The notes: generated by a model from the letters alone, not told the origin. A stretch of 64,000 bases of DNA from Pseudomonas chlororaphis (GCF_000783395.1 NZ_JSFK01000033.1:1-64000); one strand, 5' to 3'. Numbered from the stretch's first letter, positions 34,149 to 43,530 are shown. A program made the numbers and translations.

Positions 34149-35186
34149 ATGCCCGACACCGTGCTGACTGCCGAATTGCCATCCGACCTGCATTACGTCG
34201 ATGACACCCAGCCCGGTATCACCCGCAAGAAGCTGCGCGGCAAATTCTGCTACTTCGAACCGTCAGGCCAGCGCATCACCGACACCGACGAAATCAAACG
34301 CATCAATGCCCTCGCCGTGCCGCCGGCCTATACCGACGTGTGGATCTGCCTGGACCCGCGTGGCCATCTGCAAGCCACTGGCCGTGATGCCCGTGGCCGC
34401 AAGCAGTATCGTTATCACGCTCGCTGGCGCGAAGTGCGCGATGCCGATAAATATTCGCGGCTGCGCGAGTTCGGTCTGGCGTTGCCGAAACTGCGCAAGC
34501 AACTGGAAGCGCTGTTGGCCGCGCCCGGTTTCAGCCGTGACAAGGTCATGGCCACGGTGATCACCCTGCTCGACGCCACACTGATTCGGGTCGGCAATAC
34601 CCAATACGCCCGCGACAACCGCTCCTACGGCCTGACCACCCTGCGCAGCCGACATGTCGAAGTTAACGGCAGCGCGATCCTGTTTCAGTTTCGCGGCAAG
34701 AGCGGCATCGAACATCAGATTACCGTCAAGGATCGCCGCCTGGCGCGCATCATCAAGCGTTGCCTGGAACTTCCCGGGCAAAATCTGTTTCAGTATCTGG
34801 ACGAAAACGGCGAGCGCCACACCGTCAGTTCTTCCGACGTCAACGCCTACCTGCAAACCCTGACCGGCGCCGATTTCACCGCCAAGGATTACCGCACCTG
34901 GGCCGGTAGCGCCTTGGCCCTGTCGGTCTTGCGAGAATTGCAATGGGCATCCGAGACCGAGGCCAAACGGCATGTGGTGGAGATGGTCAAAGGCGTCGCC
35001 AAGCAACTCGGCAACACCCCGGCGGTGTGCCGCAAGTGCTACATCCACCCCGCCGTGGTGGAAAAATTCATGCTCGGCGCCCTCGCCGAACTGCCTCGTC
35101 CACGTACGCGCAAAGGCCTGCGTGCCGAGGAAGTGGCGTTGGCGATGTTTCTCGAGCGGATGAGCGAAATGACCGACGCACCTTGA
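34149..35186 (+). CDS. DNA topoisomerase IB
   Basis: A 345-residue poxvirus-type topoisomerase I that relaxes supercoils through a 3'-phosphotyrosine. The N-terminal domain (ITRKKLRGKFCYFEPSG) is followed by the catalytic core with Arg in IRVGNTQYARDNRSYGLTTLRSRHV, Lys in QFRGKSGIEHQ, KDYRTWAGS and the nucleophile Tyr in CRKCYIHPAV. The set is complete. It stands alone after modC with its own Shine-Dalgarno (AAGGAAAC). Confidence 0.95.
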   Translation: MPDTVLTAELPSDLHYVDDTQPGITRKKLRGKFCYFEPSGQRITDTDEIKRINALAVPPAYTDVWICLDPRGHLQATGRDARGRKQYRYHARWREVRDADKYSRLREFGLALPKLRKQLEALLAAPGFSRDKVMATVITLLDATLIRVGNTQYARDNRSYGLTTLRSRHVEVNGSAILFQFRGKSGIEHQITVKDRRLARIIKRCLELPGQNLFQYLDENGERHTVSSSDVNAYLQTLTGADFTAKDYRTWAGSALALSVLRELQWASETEAKRHVVEMVKGVAKQLGNTPAVCRKCYIHPAVVEKFMLGALAELPRPRTRKGLRAEEVALAMFLERMSEMTDAP

Positions 35187-35330
35187 TCCGCTGCACTGCG
35201 TCATCTAGGCTAGCGACCTTCCCCACCTCCGGACGACCGCAGAAGTGAACAACCCCGCCTTCTAAAAATGTAATCGCGACACGCCGCTTTTGGCGCTTGT
35301 CAGTTTTCACGACATTTTTTGGAGGTGCCG

Positions 35331-36968
35331 ATGACTCACGTCTCGCGTACGCCCGCACTCGTTACCCTGAATCAACTGAGTTTTCAGTTCGCCAATGGCG
35401 CAAAGCTGTTCGACGCCCTGAACCTGAATTTTGATCATCAACCGACCGCGATCGTCGGGCGCAACGGCGTCGGCAAAAGCATGCTCGCACGCCTGGTTAC
35501 CGGGCAGTTGCAGCCCACCTCCGGCAGCGTGATACGTTCAGTTCCCGCGCATTACGTCGCGCAGACTTTTGTCACTACACCCGCGCAAACCGTGGCCGAA
35601 GCAACCGGAACGGCCTCGGTGCTCAGCGCACTGGAGCGACTGAAGCTCGGTGGTGCCACTGCTGACGATTTCGACCTCATCGGCGAACGCTGGGATTTGG
35701 CGGAGCGATTGCGCCAAATGCTCGATGAGGCAGGGCTGACCGACATCACCACTACGGACCTCACCGAAAATCTCAGCGGTGGTCAGCAGGCCAGAATTGC
35801 CCTGATCGGCGCGCTGCTGAGTCCGGCGCAATTGCTGGTACTCGACGAGCCGACCAACCATCTGGACGGAGCCGGTCGGCATTGGCTGAGGAGCGCGCTT
35901 GAACGCTGGCGTGGCGGCCTGATTGTCGTCAGTCACGACCGGCAATTACTGGAGCAGATGCAGCGAATCATCGAACTTACGCCTGTGGGGGCAAGCGTTT
36001 TCAGCGGAAGGTTTTCGGCTTTCGACGAGCAGCGCCGACTACATCGACAGGCAGCACAGGCACAACTCGACCGGGCTCGCACCGAGCGTCAGCGCGAACG
36101 CACGCAGTTACAACGAGAGCACGACACTATTCAGCGCCATGCCGCCGGCAGCCGGCGCAATGCGCAAACCGCCAACGTTTCGGGCTTCGAACGGGCAGCA
36201 ATGAAAGCGGCCGCGCGGGAAATCATGGGGCAGGTAAAGGTCGGCTACCAGGCACGCAAATCCGATCTGGATGAACGCGTCCGTGAGGCATATGCAAACG
36301 TCCAGCCGGACGACGGCGTGCTGATCAATCTGCCGGGCAGCGTGGTTCCAAACAATCGCCGGGTGTGCACACTCATCGATGCTTGTTTGCCATGGTTGTC
36401 AGCAGATGCGCCGAGCTCTCGGCTTGACCTCACCATTCAAGGGCCGATGCGCATCGCTGTCAGCGGTCCGAACGGTTGTGGCAAATCGACGCTGTTGAAA
36501 TTGCTGGCTGGCGAGTGGGCGCCCATGAGTGGCGAGTGCATCACGCATGTGCCTTTCGCCTTTCTCGATCAACAGCTGAAACTGCTGAATCCCGGTACAT
36601 CGATTGTCGATCAATTGCTGGCACAGCAAACGCCCCTGAGCGAAGGCACGTTGCGCAGCTTCCTCGCTCAACTGCAACTGGATGCGCAGCATGTCACCCG
36701 GCCGTGCGCCTCACTCAGTGGCGGCGAACGCTTGAAGGCAGCCCTCGCGTTGGCGTTGTGGCGCCAGACGCCCGCGCAATTACTGCTGCTGGATGAACCG
36801 ACCAATCATCTGGACCTGGCGTCGGTGGAAGCTTTCGAACAAGCCTTGCAGACATTTCCCGGTGCCATAGTTGTGGTTTCCCATGATCAGGCATTTCTAC
36901 GGGCGCTAAATCCAAGCCATCACCTGATCTGGCACCCAGAAGGCTGGCGCTGGCAACCGACGAGCTGA
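35331..36968 (+). CDS. ABC-F family ATPase
   Basis: A 545-residue protein with two ABC domains and no membrane segment. Domain 1: GRNGVGKS, LSGGQQAR, LLVLDEPTNHLDG. Domain 2: GPNGCGKST, LSGGERLKAAL, LLLLDEPTNHLD. The linker has a charged helix pair (RARTERQRERTQLQREHDT). ABC-F proteins bind the ribosomal E site and relieve stalling or confer drug resistance; this one is not clearly EttA, Uup or YheS. GGAGGT lies just before the ATG at 35331. Composition is slightly less GC-rich than its neighbours. Confidence 0.9.
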   Translation: MTHVSRTPALVTLNQLSFQFANGAKLFDALNLNFDHQPTAIVGRNGVGKSMLARLVTGQLQPTSGSVIRSVPAHYVAQTFVTTPAQTVAEATGTASVLSALERLKLGGATADDFDLIGERWDLAERLRQMLDEAGLTDITTTDLTENLSGGQQARIALIGALLSPAQLLVLDEPTNHLDGAGRHWLRSALERWRGGLIVVSHDRQLLEQMQRIIELTPVGASVFSGRFSAFDEQRRLHRQAAQAQLDRARTERQRERTQLQREHDTIQRHAAGSRRNAQTANVSGFERAAMKAAAREIMGQVKVGYQARKSDLDERVREAYANVQPDDGVLINLPGSVVPNNRRVCTLIDACLPWLSADAPSSRLDLTIQGPMRIAVSGPNGCGKSTLLKLLAGEWAPMSGECITHVPFAFLDQQLKLLNPGTSIVDQLLAQQTPLSEGTLRSFLAQLQLDAQHVTRPCASLSGGERLKAALALALWRQTPAQLLLLDEPTNHLDLASVEAFEQALQTFPGAIVVVSHDQAFLRALNPSHHLIWHPEGWRWQPTS

Positions 36969-37039
36969 GGTGACTATTTTTTGCACGATTGCCGGAGGCT
37001 TCTATAGTTGATCTGACACGAATCAGCTGCGGTGACGCC

Positions 37040-37270
37040 ATGGAAGACATTTTCGTCGTGAAGCGTTGCAACAAGATCATTATTCACGGTCGACGCGCCG
37101 GAGACAGTCAGCATGATCCAGCCGAAGCGCATAGCTGGTTTCGCATCTGCGATACGCGTACTGGCGGTTTCATCGGCGATGGCTACGACGCTGAGCACGA
37201 CGCCAAGCGCGAATGTCAGCGCCTCAACGCAGTGAGTTCCCCACTACCGGCCCGCGAGTCATCCGGCTGA
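37040..37270 (+). CDS. Small conserved protein, unknown function
   Basis: A 76-residue product: MEDIFVVKRCNKIIIHGRR, then HSWFRICDTRTGGFIGDGYD and an acidic/basic tail. Two short beta units suggest a small barrel-like fold. The start at 37040 gives a natural N-terminus, although the Shine-Dalgarno is weak; a longer ORF from 36989 begins with unrelated residues. Function unknown. Confidence 0.6.
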   Translation: MEDIFVVKRCNKIIIHGRRAGDSQHDPAEAHSWFRICDTRTGGFIGDGYDAEHDAKRECQRLNAVSSPLPARESSG

Positions 37271-37388
37271 TGCCGATCAGAAGCGGGTCTATACTGAAAC
37301 CAGCTGAAGGAGCGGCGCCCCACGGCAGAAGGCTCGCAACACGCGGGCTTTTTGCTGCAGCTCAGGTTTCATCGAACGGAGGTGTTCC

Positions 37389-37619
37389 ATGTCCGAAAAA
37401 GAGTCCATCACCACCCTCCTCACCCTGCTCGACGCTCGCCAAGCGCGCCTCGCGGCCGCCTGCAAAGAGATCGCCGACTGGGTCGACCACCAAGGCGGAC
37501 ACCCGACCGCCCTGCGGATCCGTGACCGGCTGAACGATATAGAGAAAGATGCTCCGCTGATTCGCAATACGCTGTCGGCGCTCAAACCTGTCGATCGGCC
37601 ACTGCCTCGATTCAGATGA
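37389..37619 (+). CDS. Small helical protein, unknown function
   Basis: A 76-residue protein, almost all alpha-helix (ESITTLLTLLDARQARLAAACKEIADWVDHQGG), preceded by GGAGGT at ideal spacing. No membrane segment. Short cytoplasmic helical proteins like this are common in Pseudomonas and unassigned. Confidence 0.68.
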   Translation: MSEKESITTLLTLLDARQARLAAACKEIADWVDHQGGHPTALRIRDRLNDIEKDAPLIRNTLSALKPVDRPLPRFR

Positions 37620-37784
37620 CAGCGACCTCGCCAAGGTCTCAGGATTTGCCTCACAAGCGGTGACACACAGGCCACCGCGCATTTGCCTGTCCGAGATGTT
37701 TATTCTCCCGAGATTGCGTTTTTCACATAACGATCACATCTGCGCGCCTACAGTGAAATCACTCCTTTGCAAAACACCCCCTCT

Positions 37785-37811
37785 CACCCGCCCGCATGCG
37801 GGTGTTTTTTT
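37785..37811 (+). terminator. Intrinsic terminator
   Basis: CACCCGC..GCGGGTG stem with a T7 run, about 165 bp after the 76-residue gene and before the next gene. The stretch 37620-37784 holds no ORF I can support; a short transcript could end here. Confidence 0.8.
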
Positions 37812-37884
37812 GCCTGCGCCCCATTGCCGAACGGCACAGGAGGTGAGTTGTCAAAAGCAATACACGTCGCAAAGGAGACAGTTC

Positions 37885-38169
37885 ATGGTTATCCATTTCA
37901 ACGTTGACGGGCATCTGGCCTGTGGTCATAAAGGCAAACAACTGTCGGCAAGCAGAGAGCTCAATCGTGTGAAATGCCGCAGTTGCCGCAATACCGATGC
38001 CTTCAAACAGGCACGAAAAGATCAGCGCAATGCCGCCCGCAGAATCGCCCGCCAGGCCAAAGCCATGCATGGCGAAGCAAACTGGCGCACAGAATGGGTC
38101 GAGCGGCTGACAGCAATGGCCGGACTTCAGCGCTTGCCTCGGGGTTTTAGCGGGCAGATTTTCGTTTAG
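37885..38169 (+). CDS. Small Cys-containing basic protein
   Basis: A 94-residue product starting MVIHFNVDGHLACGHKGKQL, with Cys in ACGH and CRSCR that could form a single zinc knuckle, then a strongly basic helix (RKDQRNAARRIARQAKAMHG). AAGGAG is 8 nt before the ATG at 37885. Nucleic-acid binding is a guess. The longer ORF start at 37660 runs through the upstream terminator and was rejected. Confidence 0.68.
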   Translation: MVIHFNVDGHLACGHKGKQLSASRELNRVKCRSCRNTDAFKQARKDQRNAARRIARQAKAMHGEANWRTEWVERLTAMAGLQRLPRGFSGQIFV

Positions 38170-38189
38170 TCCTGCACAAAAAAGGCACA

Positions 38190-38226
38190 AAAAAAGGCCT
38201 GCATGAGAAAACTCATGCAGGCCTTT
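38190..38226. terminator. Bidirectional terminator
   Basis: AAAGGCCTGCATGAG / CTCATGCAGGCCTTT stem with an A-run on the left, which is a T-run on the minus strand after tRNA-Leu. It can also end the 94-residue protein gene. Confidence 0.85.
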
Positions 38227-38234
38227 GATATTCA

Positions 38235-38321
38235 TGGTGCCCGAAGCCGGAATCGAACCGGCACGCCCTTACGAGCGGGGGATTTTAAGTCCCATGCGTC
38301 TACCAATTTCGCCATTCGGGC
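38235..38321 (-). tRNA. tRNA-Leu (anticodon TAA)
   Basis: An 87-nt class II tRNA with encoded CCA. Acceptor stem GCCCGAA/TTCGGGC, anticodon loop CTTAAAA (TAA), a long variable arm and TPC loop GGTTCGATTCC are all visible on the minus strand. Confidence 0.95.
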
Positions 38322-38474
38322 GGTAGCGCGGTGTTGCTGCTTTCTGCTACGCAGTCGCGACCCTGACAGGATCCAACCTTGAACAGCAGAGCGGGAAATA
38401 TATACATCACTTCCCGGCGAAGCAAGTTTGCAATGGCCGTATTTCAAGACTAAATCTTGCAGCACAGTGCAAAT

Positions 38475-38514
38475 AAAAAAGCTCCGTAAATCATGGATCT
38501 ACGGAGCTTGTTTA
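38475..38514 (-). terminator. Terminator after tRNA-Cys
   Basis: GCTCCGTA..TACGGAGC stem, followed on the minus strand by a T-rich run, just downstream of tRNA-Cys. Confidence 0.8.
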
Positions 38515-38517
38515 TAG

Positions 38518-38591
38518 TGGAGGCCGAGGTCGGAATCGAACCGGCGTAGGTGGATTTGCAATCCACTGCATAACCATTTTGCTACTCGGCC
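38518..38591 (-). tRNA. tRNA-Cys (anticodon GCA)
   Basis: A 74-nt tRNA with encoded CCA. Acceptor GGCCGAG/CTCGGCC, anticodon loop TTGCAAA (GCA) and GGTTCGATTCC in the T arm. It is probably cotranscribed with tRNA-Gly. Confidence 0.95.
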
Positions 38592-38638
38592 TCAAAACAT
38601 TTGCTATCAGTAGCACAACAACAAATGCGTTTTAAACT

Positions 38639-38714
<76 letters not shown>

Positions 38715-38774
38715 TTGGTGATGCGCATTCTATAGAATTAAGAAGCTCCGTCAACCCCTTGATTCAAAAAAGTT

Positions 38775-39335
38775 TTATTTCTTTTCGACATCGGTCTTCA
38801 GGTGCGGCCAGGCAGCGCGAAGGTATTGAACCATCGACCACAACGTCAGGCCGGCAGAGACCATCAGCAAGGCGTAACCCAGGATAACCCAGAAACTGAA
38901 GTCCTTTGGATTGGCCAGCAGGATCACCAGCGCGAGCATTTGCGCGGCGGTTTTCCATTTACCGAGATTCGAAACGGCTACATGGGCACGGGCACCGAGT
39001 TCGGCCATCCATTCACGCAAGGCCGACACCACAATCTCGCGACCAATGATGACAGCAGCCGGCAGAGTGAGCCAGAGATTGCCGTGCTCTTGCACCAGCA
39101 GCACCAGTGCCACTGCAACCATGAGTTTGTCGGCTACCGGATCGAGAAATGCCCCGAACGGAGTGCTTTGCTCAAGACGACGGGCCAGATAACCATCCAG
39201 CCAGTCCGTCGCTGCCGCAAAGGCAAACACCGAAGCGGAGGCCATGTAACTCCACTGGTAAGGCAGATAGAACAGCAAAATGAAGATCGGGATAAGCAGG
39301 ACGCGTAGAACGGTAATCAGATTAGGGATATTCAT
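38775..39335 (-). CDS. pgsA: Phosphatidylglycerophosphate synthase
   Basis: A 186-residue inner-membrane CDP-alcohol phosphotransferase. It makes phosphatidylglycerol phosphate from CDP-diacylglycerol and glycerol-3-phosphate. The catalytic signature is DWLDGYLARRLEQSTPFGAFLDPVAD, with all Asp residues. About five helices. The ATG at 39335 gives MNIPNLITVLR as in other PgsA proteins; a GTG two codons earlier is an alternative. It lies in the gacA-uvrC-pgsA-tRNA order typical of the genus. Confidence 0.96.
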   Translation of the reverse strand: MNIPNLITVLRVLLIPIFILLFYLPYQWSYMASASVFAFAAATDWLDGYLARRLEQSTPFGAFLDPVADKLMVAVALVLLVQEHGNLWLTLPAAVIIGREIVVSALREWMAELGARAHVAVSNLGKWKTAAQMLALVILLANPKDFSFWVILGYALLMVSAGLTLWSMVQYLRAAWPHLKTDVEKK

Positions 39336-39367
39336 CGGCACAACTGGCTACGAGGTGAAGGGGCATT

Positions 39368-41191
39368 CTACTCGCTATGCAGGTTCGCATAAATCGACTC
39401 TGCGAGCTTTTTACTGATCCCCGGGGCTTTGGCGATCTCTTCGATGCTTGCACGAGACAGCTCCTGCAATCCACCAAAATGTTTCAACAAGTCGCGACGC
39501 CGGGTCGGCCCGACGCCCGCAACGCCTTCCAGCGTTGATGTACGGCGGGTTTTGCCGCGGCGGGCGCGGTGCCCTGTAATCGCGAAACGGTGGGCCTCAT
39601 CGCGAATCTGTTGAATCAAGTGCAGCGCCGGCGAATCGCCACGCAAAGTGAACTCATGCGCTGCATCATTCAGATACAACGTTTCGAAGCCGGCCTTGCG
39701 CGTGGCGCCCTTGGCGACACCGAGCAGGATCAGATCCGGCACGGCCAACTCGTTGAGAACATCTCTGGCCATCGACAACTGGCCCTTGCCACCGTCGACC
39801 AGCAAGATGTCCGGCAACTTGCCCTCGCCTTCCTTGAGTTTGCTGAAGCGTCGTGTCAGCGCCTGATGCATGGCGGCGTAGTCGTCGCCCGCCGTGACCC
39901 CTTCGATGTTGTAGCGCCGGTAGTCCGACTTGATTGCGCCTTCCGGGCCAAATACCACGCAGGAAGCAACTGTTGCCTCACCACTGGAATGACTGATGTC
40001 ATAGCATTCCAGACGCTGCGGCGGCTCATCCAGGTTCAACACTTCGGCCAGGGCTTCAAACCGCGCGGCAGTGTGTTGACGGTTGGCCAGGCGTGCGCCC
40101 AATGCCTGCTCTGCGTTGGTGACGGCCAGTTGCTGCCAGCGCGCACGTGTACCACGCACCCGATGACTGATGGCCAGCTCTCGGCCACGCAACTCATGTA
40201 TCGCCTCGATCAACGTCGGAAAATCTTCGTGAACCACATTGACGATCAGTTCGCTCGGTAAATCGCGTTCAGGGCTGCTGATGAAGTATTGGCCGAGAAA
40301 CGCGGCCATGACCTCCGACACGTCCTCTTCGATACCGACTTGCGGAAAAAAATTCTTGCTGCCCAACACGCGTCCGCCACGGACGCTGATCAAATGCACG
40401 CAGGCACCACCGGGGTTGACGAATGCCGCGATGACATCGATATCCCCCGTACCGCCTTCCATGCTTTGCTGATCCTGGACCCTGCGCAACAGCGCGATCT
40501 GATCGCGCAACTCGGCAGCCCGCTCGAACTCCAGGTTGATCGCCGCCTCCTCCATCGCCGTCGACAATTCGTTGGTCAGCGCGTGACTACGCCCCTCAAG
40601 AAACATGACCGAGTGACGCACGTCTTCGGCATAGACCTCAGGCTCGACCAGCCCGACGCAAGGCGCTTTGCAGCGTTTGATCTGATACTGCAGACATGGC
40701 CGGGTACGGTTCTTGTAGTAGCTGTCTTCACACTGGCGAACGAAGAAGGTCTTTTGCAGCAGACTCAGGCTTTCGCGTATGGCGCCGGCGCTCGGATAAG
40801 GACCGAAGTACTTGCCCTTGGCTTTTTTCGCCCCGCGATGAATGCTCAGACGCGGAAACTGGCCGTCGGACAGAAACACATAGGGATAGGACTTGTCGTC
40901 GCGCAACAGGATGTTGTACGGCGGCCGCCACTCTTTGATCAGGGTTTGTTCAAGCAGCAGCGCTTCGGTTTCGTTGGCGGTGATGGTCGTTTCCACCTGC
41001 GCAATACGACCCACCAACGCAGCGGTTTTAGGCGCCAGACCGGTTTTGCGAAAGTAGCTGGCCAAGCGTTTTTTCAGATTTTTAGCCTTGCCCACGTACA
41101 ACAGGCGTGCATCGCTGTCGAACATGCGATAGACGCCCGGGCGCCCGCTGACTGTCGACAGAAACGCGCCGGAATCGAATGTGTCAGTCAT
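39368..41191 (-). CDS. uvrC: Excinuclease ABC subunit C
   Basis: A 607-residue nucleotide-excision repair endonuclease. The GIY-YIG N-terminal domain (RPGVYRMFDSDARLLYVGKAKNLKKRL) cuts 3'. A UVR motif follows (LEFERAAELRDQIALL). The RNase H-like C-terminal nuclease (DILLVDGGKGQLSMARDVL) cuts 5', and paired HhH motifs end the protein. It starts 2 bp after the gacA stop, so they form one unit, as is usual in gamma-proteobacteria. Confidence 0.97.
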   Translation of the reverse strand: MTDTFDSGAFLSTVSGRPGVYRMFDSDARLLYVGKAKNLKKRLASYFRKTGLAPKTAALVGRIAQVETTITANETEALLLEQTLIKEWRPPYNILLRDDKSYPYVFLSDGQFPRLSIHRGAKKAKGKYFGPYPSAGAIRESLSLLQKTFFVRQCEDSYYKNRTRPCLQYQIKRCKAPCVGLVEPEVYAEDVRHSVMFLEGRSHALTNELSTAMEEAAINLEFERAAELRDQIALLRRVQDQQSMEGGTGDIDVIAAFVNPGGACVHLISVRGGRVLGSKNFFPQVGIEEDVSEVMAAFLGQYFISSPERDLPSELIVNVVHEDFPTLIEAIHELRGRELAISHRVRGTRARWQQLAVTNAEQALGARLANRQHTAARFEALAEVLNLDEPPQRLECYDISHSSGEATVASCVVFGPEGAIKSDYRRYNIEGVTAGDDYAAMHQALTRRFSKLKEGEGKLPDILLVDGGKGQLSMARDVLNELAVPDLILLGVAKGATRKAGFETLYLNDAAHEFTLRGDSPALHLIQQIRDEAHRFAITGHRARRGKTRRTSTLEGVAGVGPTRRRDLLKHFGGLQELSRASIEEIAKAPGISKKLAESIYANLHSE

Positions 41192-41193
41192 GG

Positions 41194-41835
41194 TCAGAGG
41201 CTGGCATCAACCATGCCGTGACGAACCGCCAACAGTGTCAACTCGACGTCGCTGCTGATCGAAAGCTTCTCGAAAATACGGTAGCGATAGGTGTTCACGG
41301 TTTTCGGCGACAGGCACAACTTGTCGGAAATGATCTGTACTTTCTGACAGCCGACAATCATCAACGCGATTTGAATTTCGCGTTCGGACAAGGCATCGAA
41401 AGGAGAATCGTTGGACGGCTGAAAGGATTTGATTGCCAATTGCTGGGCAATCTGCGGACTGATATAGCGTTGGCCGGCAAACACCAGGCGAATGGCCTGG
41501 ACCATTTCCGGCAAACCCGCACCCTTGGTCAGATAACCCGCAGCACCTGCCTGCAGCAAGCGTGTCGGAAAAGGATCCTCCTCACACACGGTAACCGCGA
41601 CCACTTTGATATCCGGGTGACTGCGCAACAGTTTGCGCGTGGCTTCGAGGCCGCCGATGCCAGGCATCTTGACGTCCATCAACACCACATCGGGCTTCAA
41701 CTCTCGGGCCTTGATCAGGGACTCTTCCCCGGATTCGGCCTGGCCAACCACTTGCAAGCCATCGATATCGGCCAGCATACGTGTAATGCCTGTACGAACG
41801 AGATCATGGTCATCGACCACTAGCACCCTAATCAA
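41194..41835 (-). CDS. gacA: Response regulator GacA (UvrY)
   Basis: A 213-residue NarL/FixJ-type regulator. Receiver domain phospho-acceptor Asp in KPDVVLMDVKMPG, acidic pair in VVDDHDLV, Lys in GYLTKGAG; the C-terminal LuxR-type HTH is DALSEREIQIALMIVGCQKVQIISDKLCLSPKTV. With GacS it activates the rsm small RNAs that relieve RsmA repression of secondary metabolism and biofilm genes. The start is TTG at 41835 (AGGTG about 5 nt before), giving MIRVLVVDDHD. The upstream ATG would add eight non-conserved residues. Confidence 0.96.
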   Translation of the reverse strand: MIRVLVVDDHDLVRTGITRMLADIDGLQVVGQAESGEESLIKARELKPDVVLMDVKMPGIGGLEATRKLLRSHPDIKVVAVTVCEEDPFPTRLLQAGAAGYLTKGAGLPEMVQAIRLVFAGQRYISPQIAQQLAIKSFQPSNDSPFDALSEREIQIALMIVGCQKVQIISDKLCLSPKTVNTYRYRIFEKLSISSDVELTLLAVRHGMVDASL

Positions 41836-41962
41836 GCAGACACCTCGCGATATGGTCATATTGGGATGCCGGACACCTTAGCAAAAAGTGCCACACAGAC
41901 CTAGCGGAAAGCGTCATTTAAAAAGTTTCAATTCATCATTGAAGGCTTGCCGGCTGCGGGTT

Positions 41963-42406
41963 TCAGAGCACAGGTGTACTCATATCAAGCTGCATTCGCA
42001 GAAAACACTCGTCCGCGCCCTGAACCTGTAGGCCTTTTCTTTCATACAAGTTTCTCGCCGGATTATTCTCGAATACGGTCAGTCGCACAGCCGGGCGTCT
42101 TTCTTTGCGGGCCATGTCGATAACCTGATCAATCGCCCAAGAACCAGCGCCCTGCCCCTGAAACGCTTCAGCAATCTGCAATTCACGGATATAGAGCGCA
42201 CGCAGATCCCGGCTGAGGCTGAGAAAACCCACCGCCAGATCACCTCGCACTATCAGCCAGCTCTGGCGCCCCGACCAACCTACGTCAAATGCTTCGTCCT
42301 GCCATAACAGGTCATGGTCAATGTAATAGCGCAGCATGTTCTGACAGGTGAGATCGCGGGCAAATGCCAGGTCTTCTGGAGTCGCAAGACGTAAGTGGAA
42401 TGTCAT
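41963..42406 (-). CDS. GNAT-family N-acetyltransferase
   Basis: A 147-residue single-domain acetyltransferase. Motif A is LQIAEAFQGQGAGSWAIDQVIDMAR (Q-x-x-G-x-G/A for acetyl-CoA), with the C-terminal NPARNLYERKGLQ. The substrate is unknown. Its ATG overlaps the stop of the nitrilase-family gene (ATGA), so the two are translationally coupled. Confidence 0.87.
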   Translation of the reverse strand: MTFHLRLATPEDLAFARDLTCQNMLRYYIDHDLLWQDEAFDVGWSGRQSWLIVRGDLAVGFLSLSRDLRALYIRELQIAEAFQGQGAGSWAIDQVIDMARKERRPAVRLTVFENNPARNLYERKGLQVQGADECFLRMQLDMSTPVL

Positions 42407-43164
42407 CGGGCTTGCGTAACAGGAACAACCCGTCCCTGCCACGCACCGTCATTACGCTGGGCGACAACCAGCAGGTCGCCCGTCCCGGGAGCTGCAGCGA
42501 TCAGCGAACCGTCTTCGGACCAGATGCTACTGCGCCCCCCGGATTGCCAACCGCCGGTCGGCCCGCCGTGATTGGCAATCAGCACAGCCATCGAGTGTTG
42601 CCGGGCGTAGCCCTGAAGTATTGCCGTATCGACTGCGTAACCTTTCTCGCTGATCAATACACTGGCTGCGTAAAGGTCAGCGCCCTGATCGGCGGCCGCC
42701 GCGGCATGACTGGCGTGCGTGAAGTCCGCGCACACCGCCAACGCGACGACGTCCCCGCCGATACTCAGCGTCGGGCCGCCGAAACCGGGTGCAAAAACAA
42801 GTTCCTCGCCCGTGTGCAAATGCTGCTTGCTATAAACACCAAGCGAACCATCAGCCCCCAGAACCAGAGCACCAATGCGCACCGAATTACTGTACTCCAG
42901 CCGAATTGGCATACCGACAACGGCAGTCACCCCAAGCTCTCGGGCCAAATCTCTCAGCGGTTGCAGCACTGCGTCTTGCGGGTCAATCGCCAATGCCGCC
43001 GCGTCCTGTCCTTCATAGCCAGTCAGCGACAACTCGGGAAAAACCAGCAACTCAACGCCCTGCTCCGCTGCTGCCTCAATGAAACGGCCATGTCGGACAA
43101 TGTTTCCGAGAATGTCCCCGGCAAGGGAGAAGCTTTGGGCAGCGGCAATGGTCAGTGTCGACAT
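42403..43164 (-). CDS. Carbon-nitrogen hydrolase (nitrilase superfamily)
   Basis: A 253-residue amidase. The Glu-Lys-Cys triad is present: Glu in LLVFPELSLTGYE, Lys in VYSKQHLHTGEE and Cys in ALAVCADFTHASH. The substrate is not evident; the family cleaves omega-amides, N-carbamoyl compounds or nitriles. It is upstream of the GNAT gene in the same unit and divergent from the aroF leader. Confidence 0.88.
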   Translation of the reverse strand: MSTLTIAAAQSFSLAGDILGNIVRHGRFIEAAAEQGVELLVFPELSLTGYEGQDAAALAIDPQDAVLQPLRDLARELGVTAVVGMPIRLEYSNSVRIGALVLGADGSLGVYSKQHLHTGEELVFAPGFGGPTLSIGGDVVALAVCADFTHASHAAAAADQGADLYAASVLISEKGYAVDTAILQGYARQHSMAVLIANHGGPTGGWQSGGRSSIWSEDGSLIAAAPGTGDLLVVAQRNDGAWQGRVVPVTQAR

Positions 43165-43315
43165 GGTTCATCCTTGGCAATCAAGCAAAACGCTGAGTGT
43201 CACCACTCTTGTCCAAATCAGGCAATAGGCATTTTGTTGATAACGCCATAGCAATTTCTGATTGCTGAGCCACATCGGCCTCTAGTAAGCTCGGCCCATT
43301 CATCGGAGAAAGACC

Positions 43316-43444
43316 ATGTTCAGCACCCTTTCACAGCTTCGTACCGCCAGCGCCCTGCGCTCGGTTGCGGCTGCCCGGGTGAATGACGTTTGCACTCCGG
43401 TCAGCTTTTATTTTGGGTATTGGTTTAGCCACTGGCGCGCCTGA
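43316..43444 (+). CDS. Aromatic-rich leader peptide 1 of aroF
   Basis: A 42-codon ORF with GGAG 7 nt before the ATG. It begins MFSTLSQLRTAS and ends SFYFGYWFSHWRA. Codons 31-40 hold three Phe, two Tyr and two Trp, and are followed by a stop, a 9-bp hairpin and a strong intrinsic terminator before aroF. This is the standard layout of an amino-acid attenuator: stalling at scarce aromatic tRNAs would favour read-through. The composition suggests sensing of all three aromatic amino acids. Confidence 0.75.
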   Translation: MFSTLSQLRTASALRSVAAARVNDVCTPVSFYFGYWFSHWRA

Positions 43445-43452
43445 TACCCAAA
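43412..43452 (+). promoter_or_regulatory. Pause-type hairpin overlapping the aromatic codons
   Basis: TTTGGGTAT (43412-43420) is perfectly complementary to ATACCCAAA (43444-43452). The left arm covers codons 33-35 and the right arm begins at the last base of the stop codon, as in a 1:2 hairpin. A second stem, GGCGCCC (43454-43460) with GGGTCGCC (43469-43476), follows. I could not define an unambiguous antiterminator. Confidence 0.6.
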
Positions 43453-43492
43453 CGGCGCCCATAACAACGGGTCGCCTACCAGAGATTTCTCA

Positions 43493-43530
43493 ACCCCCGG
43501 TCGGCCTCCCGACCGGGGGTTTTGTTTTTT
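43493..43530 (+). terminator. Attenuator terminator in the aroF leader
   Basis: A perfect 12-bp GC-rich stem (ACCCCCGGTCGG / CCGACCGGGGGT), 4-nt loop, then TTTGTTTTTT. It lies 48 nt after leader peptide 1 and 250 nt before aroF on the same strand, where it can only be regulatory. Confidence 0.92.
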